This document shows, in pieces, positions 48,998 to 60,500 of a DNA stretch of 64,000 bases (positions are counted from its first letter, which is position 1; every line of letters starts with the position of its first letter). The position numbers and the translations under genes are program-made. The stretch is from Alligator mississippiensis (taxonomy: Eukaryota; Chordata; Crocodylia; Alligatoridae): assembly GCF_030867095.1 (NCBI RefSeq), contig NC_081824.1:167408933-167472932 (forward strand), written 5' to 3'. The notes beneath the pieces were generated by a model. The model had not been told where the DNA came from. It did no database searches and saw nothing but the letters and a program-made list of their open reading frames with translations.

Positions 48998-49871
48998 GGG
49001 TGCACCTACACATTCATTAATGTGCTTTTGCTACATTAAACTTAGTATATCTAATGCAAGGTACTAAACAAATGCGTATTAGGCTGCCCTAATGTGTAGT
49101 AGTAAAAGTACACACTTTTTAGTGACACTTCTAGGGTGCAGACAGAAGTGACAATTTTCACCTGATCTGGCCATAAAAAGCAGTTTACAGCTGTGACTAA
49201 ACACAAGTGCATGGCTGCAAACAGCTTCAAAAATGGCTGGCTGGGTGAAAATCTGACCCTCATTGCATGAGGTATCAGATAAAGAGGTTACAAAATGTAG
49301 CATCTTTTGTAACTTGTGTCTATGGAGCATACAGCCTGTCACTGTTTTCAGAATGGGAGGGGGGAAAGGGAACAGAGGGAGTGCAGTTTAGGTGTTTTTC
49401 ACATCCCCCCCACCCCCCACGAGGGTGGGACAGGTGTATTGCAGCAGCCCCCCTCAAGGTGTGGGAGCTCCAATTCACCCTCCCCAGCCTTCAGCACCAG
49501 CTGGGGAGCCCCAAGAATGAGATCCCTCTGCTGCCTCCTCCCCCCCCCATTCTGAAAAAGGCGAGCAGTGGCAGAAAGCCTGGCTTGTTCTGGGGACCTG
49601 GCTGCAGGCTCCCAGCCTCAGCTAGATTCTCCTCTCCCCTGTAACCAACACTGAACTTCTGTTTGGTCTGGGGTAACGTTGCAACTCAGAATACTTTGCA
49701 AAAATCATTCTGGTTTACACCTGGGAGCCACACTTCTGTCTGCACCCTTAATGTGCAGCAGCCTATTTTTACTGCACATTAGTGTATTAGCATGGTTTCT
49801 GACGTGAAGCTCTAATATGCAGTAAAATAGCCTAGTACACATTAAAGTGCACATGTAGACTAAACATGCCC
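48998..49871. mobile_element. foldback DNA element with inverted arms
   Basis: The left arm (48998-49150) holds GGGTGCACCTACACATTC and, at its inner end, AGGGTGCAGACAGAAGTG. The right arm (49731-49871) starts CACTTCTGTCTGCACCCTTA and ends GTGCACATGTAGAC...GCCC. The arms carry many attaatgtgc-type units in opposite orientation. The middle is GC-rich with C-runs. It resembles other hAT-type foldbacks here, but no TSD was confirmed. Confidence 0.7.
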
Positions 49872-52800
49872 ATTTAGTTGAAAAACCATTGAATAAAATT
49901 GGACCAGTATTTGGCTCCCTGATAATCACATATTGACAAATGTAGTTTAAACATCACCTCTGCACTGGGCCTCCCAGTGTACCTACAATATATGGTACTA
50001 TATTTGGTCATAATGAAATATTCCAACTTTTCATATGTCTCATATTTTGAACCCCAGCTTATGTTTTTAGATTAGAGGTGTGAATACCTTTTACTAGCTT
50101 TACTAACTGCCCGTTCTTCCTCTGTGGTAGGCAACAGAATCAGACAGAGTCAGATCCCTCTCTTTTTTCCTACTGTTTTAAGAAGGGATTGTTTTAGTAG
50201 AGGTGATTCTAGAGGGAGGAAAAAGGCAAAGAAAGAGGGAATTTTATTATATGTTATCTGGGGTAAGCCTGTGTTGACTTGCTGCTATGAATCCATTCTG
50301 TTAAAAAGAATTAAAATAGACATTGATTAGGAAATTCTATATTGCTAACCTTTTATCCACTGTCAATTTATTTTCTCTCTTAAAAGAAATTACTTGGTAC
50401 TTTGATAATGCTGTGAGCCTAAGAGTAAAGAGAGCTTTCACCATCCTGTACGTGCATACACATGCAGTACGTGTATATCTGCATTGCCATTTTAGAGGAA
50501 CGAGCATGTTTAGCTGCACGATCTTGTAACATGATCTAGTCTTGTAGGTCTCAGTTCCAGGATGTAAGTATATGTTTTGTGTGAACTCTCTAGGATCCTG
50601 TAGAGCTACATAGAATTCATTTGTAAATACCTAGTGTTTTCATAGTATAAAGTGGCATAGGACTAACAAATGCAGCTGAGGAAACTGATAGATAAAATTT
50701 GGTTGCAACTCCTATAACTTTTACTGACAACAAGGTTCTTTGGGTAAATCTGATATCTTTTATTAGATATATACACCCCTTTTACTGATGACCTGTTTTG
50801 TTGAATGTAGAGGTTCTCAACTCTGAAGGGTTAGAGAACACTTATACCATTGTATGGATTTACTGAGAGCCACAAAAAGTCATAGCCTGATACCCTATTG
50901 TCGCTTGAATTTTCTGAATCATGAAACTGCATTATCATGACTCATTCTTTATATGTTGATGTCGCTTCTGGGAAGGAATTGCATGCATACTTGATGTCTC
51001 TCTCTCTTCTCCATTGCTCCAGCCATTTCAGTTTGCAACTAGCCTTTCTCATCTTCCATGGAAGTTCTTCCATGTCTGTCCCTTGCCAATACAAAATGTC
51101 TGTACAGGGGCATGCTATCCTTGTCAAGGAGCCAGGCTCCCTGGTGTAGTGCCACAGACCTCTGCTTTCCAGTTTGCCTTAATTTCAGATGCAGCTGCTC
51201 AGCTGAGTCTGTGTGAATAGCAAGCACCTCTTCTCTACCCTCCAGCTGGAAATAGCTATAAAATTATGTTTTGAGTCTTTAGTACATTACTTTATGTAGC
51301 ATATCCTACCAAATACAGTAGGAGAGCTTCACAAGTGCCTGTTGGGATTCACATATAGCATGCTGCTTCCATTAGTCAGCTGATTTTAGCCTCTAAAATT
51401 GGTGTGGATCTTTGTAAAATGATCAAAGGGCAAGCACAGGAAGACCTTTCTAAGACCAATAGCAAGGCACGCTGTTATTGTCAGAGTCCTTGTGCCCTGA
51501 GCAGCTTGCACCTAGAATCCGGTTCTACTCAGGTAAAATCTGACCTGTCTTGCTGAGACATCATAGCCTTCCCCTCCTGCATGTAAGCAGTCTGGAACTG
51601 GTAAGCCAGAATTGAACCTTGAGAACAGTAATCATTAGACAGTGATCATCATTCACTGGTCATTAGGGGTTTCTCTTCTCCTGAGTGCAGATTGGTCTGT
51701 CTCCACAGTAGATTTCCGGGTTAAGGTTGTATGTTAAAAAAAGATCCTCCCTCTCTATGTGAGGGAGGACAGTGCTATATGACCTTGAATCTGTCTAAAA
51801 GACTACCTCTCTCCCTGTAGTGATAGAATAGAACAACTGAAAGCAGTAGACCTGCTTGAGTTAAAGCTTTACTGGTAAAAATGAGAGGATTATTACTGTA
51901 CCAACTTTCATAAGGGACTTATGCATTTAGCATTGCTCCCCCAACTTTGGTCAACAATTGCCAATGGTGTTGTCCTTCAGGGCATACTCTGCAGTCCATG
52001 CTTTCTTCCTTGCTTTTAGAAACTGAAGAGACTTGGATAGAACCGGGCTGGAAGGAACAGATTTTCTTACTGGATTTCAATTTTGTTGACATTTTTCATG
52101 CTCCCGATATTATGTAGTGTTAGCAGCTTAAGGAACCTTATTTGTTCAATTGTATATCTTTCATGAGTGTCATGAACATCGGCATTCCTTTTGGTCAGCT
52201 TATACAAATCAAAATCAATCGTTAAGTAAGGTTGCTAGATGTATAAATGTCATGGACCTCATTAGTAAACAATTGTGGAAGGACTGAAAGTGCAATTATT
52301 TCCAGGCACTAAATTTTGCCCAGAATAGCACAACCAAGTGGAAAACTTAATAATTTTGGTGATCAGCATTTCAAAATATACCTGATGTTAGTTTTGATGA
52401 TCTGATATAAAACTATAGTTTGACTTTTTCATTGTATTTCTCTGTATACTTTTACAGGACTTAATAAGGAAAAAAATGAGTCTGAAAAAAAACCCAACTT
52501 ATAATTTAAGCTGGAAATTGGTAAACAAATGCCTTTTCAGGAAGTATTTGGTACTTATACAAATTGTACAGATGTAACATTGAAGATAATTGTATCCCTC
52601 CGTACATAATAGACACATACAAATTAAAAGAACCAGCAAATGGAAAATAATGTCCTTGCTAAAAAGCACAGCTTGCTTTCAATACTCTGAAAGTCTCTAC
52701 AAAGCAATTCAACTTGATGAGACAGCAAAGGTCCCTGGTGCTGCAAAGTTTCCAATGTGTTTGAGTTACATTTCTGAAGCTTTAATTTAAACTGATGTGA

Positions 52801-53149
52801 TCTCAGGACATACTAAAGGTGGCGACCCTCACAGGGGAAAGAGACTGAGTGATCACTAACTCATAACATGCCAACTGGTTGAACTGATTGAGCCTCAAAA
52901 AACCCAAAATTGACAGACCTCCCCTGTGACAAGGTTATTTCTGCTTTCTTCTAGCTAGGAAAGATGTTGAAAAACTACACAGCTTTAGTTCTAAAACCTT
53001 ACAATTTTTTATTCTTATTTCGGCTGCGAGTACATTTTCTCTTTGATAGTAGTGATAAGGTAAGGTATAGCTATCAGTTGTTGAACATAAATGTTTCGCC
53101 ACTTCCCACTGACTGTGCAGGTAAGATTCTTCTTGTATTTCCTCCATAC
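49872..53149. other. AT-rich stretch without recognised genes
   Basis: No exon with matching splice sites and no bounded transposon seen. Confidence 0.4.
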
Positions 53150-55218
53150 TGTCACAGCTGGGCTTGGAGCAAGTATAAGCCCAAACCTTAGAGAAGCCCA
53201 GCAGTAAGATCTGAGCCCTGCTTGGAGAACACTGCCTCAGTAGAAGGGCTGCAACTCCAAGAGGCAAGCAGGGAGCATAACATCTGTAGCAGTCTGGAGG
53301 TTTGAGTAGGAACTAAGGTGATGGAGGAGGTTCCTGGGGACCCATTGCAGGGTCCAGAGCCCTGAGAAGGGGGGAGTGTTGGTGGGCCTACTGAGGGGTC
53401 AGGTAAACCTCAGAGAGGGGCTGTATTTGCAGGACATATGGCAGACTCCAGATGAGCCCAGAGAGGGGGAGATCTATGGAGGGGCCTGAGAGGGTGGACC
53501 CATAGGTGAGAGAGGGCTGACAGCTGGAGGGCTGACATATGGAATCTCGACTGGCCAGTGTGAGATCAGGGCCCAGGGCCCAGGAGGGACCCAAAGGGTG
53601 AAATAGGCCAGTCAAGAACTTCAGGCTCTCCCAGCTCTCTCAGTCCCTGGTATGGTCTGAGGCAGGGCCAGGACCTAGGAGAGGCTGCAGGCTTATGGTG
53701 GGCTACAGCCTAGAGCAGTGGTCTCCAACCTTTTTAAGCACAAAATCACTTTCTGAATTAAAGAGCAACCCAGGATCTATCTGAGCCATGCCCCTGCCTG
53801 CCTGGTGGTGGAGCACATGTGACATCGCGCTACTAGCAGGGCAGCTGCAGGGGGGCTCGGGGCTCAGAGACCAGCGCGCAGCAGCAGTCACCTCCACCCT
53901 GCACACAGGTGAAGGGGGCATGTGCTCCCCAGGCCTCTGCTGGGGTGCACACAGTATTGGGAGCCCCCCTGTGCCTCTGGACAAGCCACCCAGGCTCTTA
54001 TTGTCCCATCTCCTGGACTGGCCGGGGCCCCACTCACCTGCCCCTGCCCCACTCCCTCCCTCACTGTGGGGCCTTAGTCTGCACCCTGTGCCCCTTCCCT
54101 CCCCCACAGACTGACCTGCTGGGTGGAGGGGAGAGGCACGCATGCACTTAGCCCTCTATCAACTGTCAGAGGCTCCACAATCAACCAGTCGATTGTGGTC
54201 TTCTGGTTGGTGACTACTGGCCTAGAGGAAGGGGTCAAGGGGCATGTGTCCCAGGATGAAGATGGCAGATGTTGGGCCATCTGAGGAGGAGGGCTCAAGG
54301 AAAGAGGTCCAAGAGAGAGAGAGTCCATGCCAAGGGGCATGAAGTTGAGGTTGAGCCAGGGCCAGGTCAACACCCCAGGAGGGTGGATGACATCGAAGTG
54401 GGAAGCCCAGAGAGGGCCCAGGAGCAAGGCCAGGAAGGCCAGAGACTGATCCTGGGTAAGACCTGAAACTGTACCCTACTGGGGCTGGTTAGCATAGTGG
54501 GGCTGCCTATGGCAGGGCAGCCTCCATGAAATGCCATGCATGGGCCACTTCAGGGAAAGGTGAGTATGGGATGCTGGAAAGCCTCAGCTCTCACTCCTTT
54601 GTGGGTTATGCTGTGGAAGGAGAAGGCTAGGGGAGCACACCCTGACAGAAAAGCACTGGGCCTGGGAATAGTGGGGTACTGGGAACAGAGTGCATGACTG
54701 GATCAGTCTGAGGGCCTGGAGACACCCAAAAAGGGTCCAGGACAAGAGACCAAAGGGGCTACCAGAGGGGCTGGGAGAGGGGCCAAGGAGCCTGGTAGCC
54801 CAGGGAATGGCTGTGTGAGGGGCTGGAGGAGAGACTCAGGGGTCTGACAACCCAAGAGGGGCTGAGGGGGAAACTGAGTGTCTTGCAGCGCAGGAAGGGG
54901 CTGTGTGGAGAGACCAAGAGGTCTGAGGGCCAGAGTGGGGCTGAGAGAAGCAGAGGGGTCAGAAGACCCAGAGAGGGGCTGCATAAGCCACTGGTAGAAC
55001 ATCTGTGAGGATGCCCTGTGAGGCATGGTGCAGGGGAGGTATGGAGCCATACAATTGGCCCATACGGCCTTGACCACAAATACAGGGGTCACTACAAAAA
55101 GACCAAGGCAGTCTCCTGCACTCTTTATAACAACTAACATCAAGGTGTGGCAGACAGGAGCTGGGCAGACTGCCTGTGAAGCAGGCTTTATAAAAAATGT
55201 TTTTGGTACCCTGTGACA
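53150..55218. mobile_element. 2-kb element with TGTCACAG...CTGTGACA ends
   Basis: Bounded by TGTCACAG (53150-53157) and CTGTGACA (55211-55218). The interior is G-rich on the plus strand with many degenerate copies of agagaggggctg and ggtctgagggcc. Read on the minus strand, TATAAAG boxes occur about 30 and 95 nt from the right edge, so it may be a long LTR in minus orientation. It carries the MITE at 53716-54219; without it, the length is about 1.56 kb. A minus-strand Pro/Leu-rich frame (54703-55143) comes from the repeats. TSD unclear (catac/cagtc). Confidence 0.5.
53716..54219 (+). mobile_element. hAT-type MITE with perfect TSD
   Basis: Starts CAGTGGTCTCCAACC and ends GGTTGGTGACTACTG. Identical TSDs gcctagag lie at 53708-53715 and 54220-54227. 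The 504-bp GC-rich interior shares text (ccctcactgtggggcctta) with the foldback element at 61581-62980. Confidence 0.95.
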
Positions 55219-56797
55219 CAGTCTAATTCAAAGAAAATAAAAGCACCAGTCAAAGTACCACAATGAAGAACATTTACAAATTATTACCATTCAGAATTCA
55301 TTACCTTCTGGGAACTAGAAGCAGAAATATTCCAAAAGGAAATTTCATTTTAAATAACTAAAAAATATATCAACAATGTAAGTCTATTTTTTCCCTTTTA
55401 ACTAAAGTCTTAGTCATTGCTTGTCAGTGTTTTCATGAGACAGTGAACATTGGTTGGGGCATTCATTTTTTATTTTAATCTGTCAATTAGGCTAATTTTA
55501 AGAATTGATCATTTTGATTTTGGAGAATAAAATCTATTTAAGTAAATTCTGATCTGTAAGTTGTTGAGGCAGGTCATTTTATTAGCTGCCTCAAAACAGT
55601 GCAATTTTCCTCAGAACAATGAAGAAACAAACCTAACCTTTGACTACCACTTAAAAAAAAAAATATAGGGATAACAATGGGAAAAAAGATGCAGACAGGC
55701 TTGTCCAGGGACAAGAGGAATAAAAACAAACAAACAAAAAAAAATCTACACACTACATGCAGCCTTCTTTATACAAAAATGTAAGTCAATTTAAAGTTGG
55801 GGTAAAGCTCAGACGCAACATAAAATGGACAATTAAATGGGTTATTGAATGCCTCATTTCACTGAAACATGATTTCTGGTATACCAATACAGCTGTCAAA
55901 CATGAGCCTTCAGGAAACAGAGACAATATATTTAGGTTCTACTAAAACAAACACAAAGAGACAGCATATTATCATGGTTATTCCAAACAGGTTTAGTAAT
56001 TACTAGTACATTTTAAACTGCAACCATTTCCCAGTTTTACAAAAACAGAAGATGGAAACTGATGGTGTGGTAGGTGATTCTACAACCTTTTGCCACCAGA
56101 CTTAAATCCATTCTAGCTTCAGAAACTTGTTGCCAGTTGATGGCTGTTCAGTGTCTATATAAAATGAATGATAGCTGTAGTTAAGAAAATAACTGTAAAA
56201 GCAATTTAGTAGTGCTTAACATAAAGTTTGTCCAGTATCTTTGAAAATGTAACACATTGAACAATATAAGAAGGGCTGTTGCTGTGTGAAACCCATGAAC
56301 GCCCAGGGGGACAGGGCTGTCCTTGCATGGGACCTAGGGAGAGCCCACGTTAACTGCCTGTGAGCAGTTAACATGAAGCCTGAACACTCTGGTACCTGCC
56401 TCTCCCTCTGCTGTGTGGGAGGTGTGGGGGGAGAGGTGCTAAAAAAGTGTACATTTTTCTCCCACATTTTTACTTATGCAGCCTTGCCACTGGAAAAGAA
56501 AAGAAAAATAATCCATAGAATAATTTCACTTTGACATCATAATAGCATATATTGGTATTCTTTTGGTATCGATTTGATATTGATACACTTATAATATCTG
56601 TACTTCCTCTTAAAGTTTATTCATTTCAAAGCAAATTCAAGAATTACAGAACTGTCTGGATTTTCTTGTTATGTGGCAGAACGTTCCCAAGATATATGGA
56701 CAAGCTTGATGCATCTTGGAATTGTAATTTATTTGTTTAAAATACGTGGATGGAACTCCAGGGAAGAAGCAACATTTCAAAAAGCTTCCAACTGTCT
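55219..56797. other. AT-rich stretch without recognised genes
   Basis: A-rich tracts near 55650 and 55735 and a GC-rich patch at 56280-56460. No supported gene or bounded element. Confidence 0.4.
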
Positions 56798-56900
56798 CAG
56801 GGCCGTCAAACACAGTGGGTCTCTCTCCATGAGACGTTTACTGCAGAGCTGCCTAATTAGCTCTGCAGCAAATGTCTCTGTGTCTACAAGTGTGCCCCTA
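56798..56900. repeat. small hairpin MITE-like element
   Basis: A strong hairpin, GAGACGTTTACTGCAGAGCT (56831-56850) against AGCTCTGCAGCAAATGTCTC (56859-56878), with 18 of 20 pairs and an 8-nt loop. Outer ends CAGGGCCGTCAAACACAG and TGTCTACAAGTGTGCCCCTA are roughly inverted. No TSD confirmed. Confidence 0.6.
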
Positions 56901-57013
56901 TTAGGGCACACAAACCTGATAGACTCCACAGCAGGCTAGTACTTGGAAATACAGCCATGAGAGTTGGGAGGTGAGGGCTCAAAAGGAGGTAGGGCTTGCA
57001 GGATGGTATAAAC

Positions 57014-58093
57014 CAGGGGTGGGCAACTATTTTGCCTGGAGGGCCACTTAATGAGTTTTGATAAGCTGTCGATGGCCACAAGGGTAGCCCTGCCCCTTGA
57101 AAGGTGTCCCACTCCCTGGTCGCTATCTTGGGACCAGAAGTCCTGCCCCAACCCCTGACTTTTGCTGCTGGAAGTCCTTCCCCTTGCCCCTAGAAGTACT
57201 CTTTTTGGGGGGAAGGGAGGTATTAGTGAATGCAAGGTGTATTAGTGAAAATGTTTAGTATTAATAATAGTCCAATTTGGCCAGTAAGAAAAGCAGATGG
57301 AAAAACTTGGAGACTGTCAATTGATTATAGGGCCTTGAATAAGGTAACGCCTATGAGAGCCCCCATCGCTGATAAATTTCCAGAAATGATAGCATCAATA
57401 GTGGGTGGGGCTAGGTATTTTCCGGTGCTGGACCTTTCAAATGTTTTTTTTTTGCTAGTCCCTCCATCCAGTTTCATGGTATAAATTTGCTTTTACCTTT
57501 AAGGAACAGCAATACACCTTCACCAGAGTACCACAAGGATTCCACAGTGTGCCAGCTATTTGTCATGATCATGTGACAAAAATGTGGGAAAAGTTGGATG
57601 CAACAGACCAGCATCAGGTGGTCTCCTATGTGAATGATGTCCTAATTGCTGGTACATCAGAAGAAGATTGCAGGGAGTGAACAGGTAGAGTGCTAAAAAT
57701 CATAGAGGAGACAGGATTTAAGGTAAACCTTCAAGAGGGCAGGGGTTTTGCTATCTTGGAACTGGAAAAAAATCATATACTAAAAATGAAACATTTACTA
57801 TAACATATTTTAATTTTATTTCAAAAAATATTTTTGTCCTGATTTGTGTGTGTTTGCATAGTGTATATAGAGGCAATTGGGGTGGGGTGGGGTGGGGTGG
57901 CTGCTTAGCAGCCAGGGCTACTGCCCCACTAGGTGCTGGTGCATCCTGTATGGAGGCACTGGGTTTCAGACGTGCAGCTGAGGGCTCTGGGCCAGAGATA
58001 ATTGTCTTTTAGCTTTTGGAGGGGCCCGGCAGGCTGGATGTCATCACCAGGTGGGCTGGATCCAGCCTGCAGGACATATTTTGCCAGCCCAGG
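57014..58093 (+). mobile_element. hAT element enclosing a retroviral pol fragment
   Basis: Left end CAGGGGTGGGCAACTATTTT; right end ACATATTTTGCCAGCCCAGG. TSDs gtataaac (57006-57013) and gaataaac (58094-58101) match at seven of eight positions. The outer ~220 bp on each side resemble the 15949 copy (e.g. gagggccacttaatgag). The middle is occupied by a decayed retroviral pol piece. A GGGGT tandem lies at about 57878-57900. Confidence 0.85.
57250..57790 (+). pseudogene. endogenous retrovirus pol (reverse transcriptase) fragment, decayed
   Basis: Translated pieces show retroviral RT landmarks in order. A SPIWPVRKADGKTWRL-type start and a DYRALNKVTP block are followed by motif A as VLDLSN. After a frameshift in a T-rich tract near 57440-57490 comes motif B as RVPQGF, then motif C as YVND, where the usual second Asp-pair residue is replaced by Asn. 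A stop follows near 57678. It resembles orthoretroviral-type RT rather than LINE RT. There are no LTRs, gag, protease, RNase H, integrase or env nearby. It is non-functional because of the frameshift, stops and altered motif C. I have not attempted to restore it. Confidence 0.85.
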
Positions 58094-58261
58094 GAATAAA
58101 CCCAGAGTGGGGGAGACTTGACTTGGAAGTAGTTGCTTGAATTTGCATTACAGTTAAGATACCAGAGGACTGGGTTGTAGCTACCTCTGATGAGTGGTAC
58201 GGAGTCACCCTCCAAAGAGCCCTGTAGTGGTTAGGTATCACGTGGGGGCTGCATGGCACAA

Positions 58262-58425
58262 GGACAGCCTAGCCTGGGTCAGGGACCCAGCAGGATCCTT
58301 GATGTAGGCCCAGGAGTGGCATGCAAGCAGTCTTGCCGGGTCCGGGACCCCCTGGGTCGTAGAAACAAAGGAGCAGCCTTGCCTGGGTCCAGCACCCTGG
58401 GGTGTGGAGGAGCCCGAAAAGTACG
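58262..58425. repeat. degenerate tandem repeat (unit about 60-68 bp)
   Basis: Three related segments: agcctagcctgggtcaggga, agcagtcttgccgggtccgg and agcagccttgcctgggtcca, each followed by an accc-rich block. Confidence 0.55.
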
Positions 58426-58739
58426 AGACTGTGGCCAGGGGCCGAGGAGCGTAAGGGGGTGAAGGAGCCAAGGTCCAGGGCAGTGGGTTAAGACTGAGTG
58501 ACTTAGGCATTGTATGTGCTGTAGCAACTGCCTCAAAAATTATCCTAGGTTTTGAGCAATCAGGGCTGGCGGATAGAAACAATCTCTTTTACTAAGCCAA
58601 CAAGATTTTTGGCAAAAAAAAAAAAATTATAAAAATAAAATAAATATTTAATTGCAGGCTTTTGGGCACAAACAAATCCTCGGTTTTGAACGCGTTTACT
58701 GTTATCGACTGCACGTTGTACACGGACTGAAGGTCCTAC

Positions 58740-58911
58740 ACCCAGCACCATGAGCGCACACCCCGCCACGCCCAGAACGCAGCTCCCGCCCCACAGAGCG
58801 AGGGCGCTCCTGCGCCTGCGCCTGCCACTCCTGCATCCCAGCATGCCGTGCGCGGGTGTCATGGCGGCGCCCTGAGGCCGGTGGCGGCACGTGTGCTGGG
58901 AGGGCGGCAGG
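58740..58911 (+). promoter_or_regulatory. CpG-island promoter of gene B
   Basis: The start of an abrupt CpG-rich island (about 58690-59200). It contains an NRF1-like CCTGCGCCTGCGCCTG at about 58808-58823 and a ZNF143-core-like ATCCCAGCATGCCGTGCGC at about 58835-58853. A YY1-type context, GTCATGGCGGC, follows at 58858-58868. There is no TATA box. A 4-codon upstream ORF (ATGGCGGCGCCCTGA, 58861-58875) precedes the main ATG. These are marks of housekeeping-type vertebrate promoters; the exact start site cannot be fixed. Confidence 0.7.
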
Positions 58912-59002
58912 ATGCAGCTGGCGCTGGAGCGGGCACTGCTGTGTGGTTTCTCGAGCCCGGCGGAGGTTCGGGGCTGGCAGCAGGGGGAAGCCGCGGCGGC
59001 AG
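58912..59002 (+). CDS. first coding exon of an unidentified gene (gene B)
   Basis: ATG at 58912 in a GCAGGATGC context, read to a strong donor at GGCAG|gtgaga (59003). It encodes 30 residues plus one base: MQLALERALLCGFSSPAEVR, then GWQQGEAAAA. The beginning is amphipathic and Leu/Ala-rich; no mitochondrial or secretory signal is obvious. The position directly downstream of CpG-island promoter motifs, with a phase-1 donor, supports a true first exon. The earlier ATG at 58861 closes after four codons, so 58912 is preferred. The protein was not recognised and later exons are outside the window or unidentified. Confidence 0.65.
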
Positions 59003-59778
59003 GTGAGAGGGGCCCGGGGCTCGGCGCAGCTGCTCCGCGGCGGCTGTTGGTGCCCGTGGGGGGCCGGCGCTCTCCGAGCTCGCTTCAAGCCGCCTCGCTG
59101 GGCGCGGGGTGGAGCCCGTGCTGCTGCTACTGCAGGTGTTGGGGCTTGCGGGCTGTCGGGACCTGCGGGGTAGGTAGGCCCCCGGCAGCCCGGAGATCCC
59201 CGGCACACTCGTGCTGATGCCTCTAGTTGAAGCCAGCCGAGGGCGCTGGCTTTGATTTTGGGCTCGGACTTGAGCCCGAAATCAGGCAGGAGGGAGTGCC
59301 CTGTCTGCGGGAGGCATGGGGACAAAATGCTCATCTCTGTTTGGAGAGGTGCTTTGCTCTGCTGCTGTACCCTGAAATCAGGCATTGGTTAGAGCAAGGT
59401 GGCCCCTTCCACACCGAGGGAGGACTTGTGGCAGCATCCGGTGAAGTAAACTGTTGTGGAGGGGAACTGATGCCTCTCTGAACTTGTCTGTCTGCACAGT
59501 GCGCTTGCCCTGGTTTCTGCCCTATCCTGTGTTTGGGTCCCTCTTGTGCTGTGCATGTTTCCTGCTAGAGTGAAATGGATTCTTATTGGGAAGGTTTGAG
59601 GAAGCCGCTAGTGTCTCATTTTTATTATCTGAGGCTTAGTGGGATTTTAAATCTAATCTCTTCTTCTGCTGGTGTACCTTGAGCACAGATAAGCTCCCAA
59701 GGACCGTGGTCATGTTCCCACTTGCTGAAATGTTTAGGATGCATAGAACATAAAAAAGACTTTTCAAGGTGGCTCCAG

Positions 59779-60500
59779 CACAGAGGCAGTCAATTATTGG
59801 GGCTGGAAGGCCACTTAATGACTTCTGATGAGCTGTTGTGCAGAGGGAGCAATTGATCATATCTGGCCCTAGGGCTGTCTGCCCTGCACCCACCGCTGGG
59901 GGCATTGGACGGAGTGGGTAGGCAGATGGAGTCTCCATAGAGACCAGCCTCGGACCACTGCTGGCAGGACCCGCTTGGCCCAGCAGATTGGGATGGGGCT
60001 ATGGGTGGGCTGGGAGCAGCAGCCAGGAGTGGGATGGGTGGACAGAGCCAGGGCTGGGATGGTGGGGAGAGTGCAGGTCTGGGGCCTGAGGCAGAGCTGC
60101 AATCTGCTTCTCACATGTCCGTGTGACAGGCAGCAGTTCTGTGGGCAGGAACATGTGGGGCTTGGATCGTGGCTCTGTCCCGGGGAGCGTTCCAGCTCTG
60201 TGCAGCCACTGTCCCACGATCTCAGCCCTGGCCCGCTCCTGGATGCTACCCCTGCCTGCCCACTCCTCCGTCCCATCCACCTGGCCGAATGCACCCTGCC
60301 GTGGGGGTTTCAGGCCCGTCTCCATGGATTCTGCCCCACACCTTCTGGCCCCCCTGGTGGTGGGTGTGGGTGCCTGGGCAGCAGGGCTGGGTCTGGCAGT
60401 GGTGGTGACCTGGAAGAACCAGCTGGAAGGAGCCGCTGCCACCATGGGGGTAGCTGGGAAGCTGAGTCTGGCTGCTGCACCACCCCCAACTCGCTGTGTA
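59779..60500 (+). mobile_element. diverged copy of the 15949 hAT family
   Basis: The left part (ggggctggaaggccacttaa) and the interior (ctccatagagaccagcctcg, cccatccacctggccgaatg, a gggcagcagggctggg-like block) follow the order of the copy at 15949-16918. The 5' terminus is degraded and the 3' terminus is missing. Long overlapping frames on both strands are compositional. Confidence 0.7.

Noticed and set aside
54703..55143. 146-codon Pro/Leu-rich minus-strand frame
   Set aside because: It is translated from the degenerate agagaggggctg-type repeats of the 53150-55218 element.
58702..59385. 227-codon minus-strand frame at the CpG island
   Set aside because: It runs antisense through the gene B promoter and first exon. 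Low-complexity Arg/Pro/Ala content is expected by chance in CpG-rich DNA.
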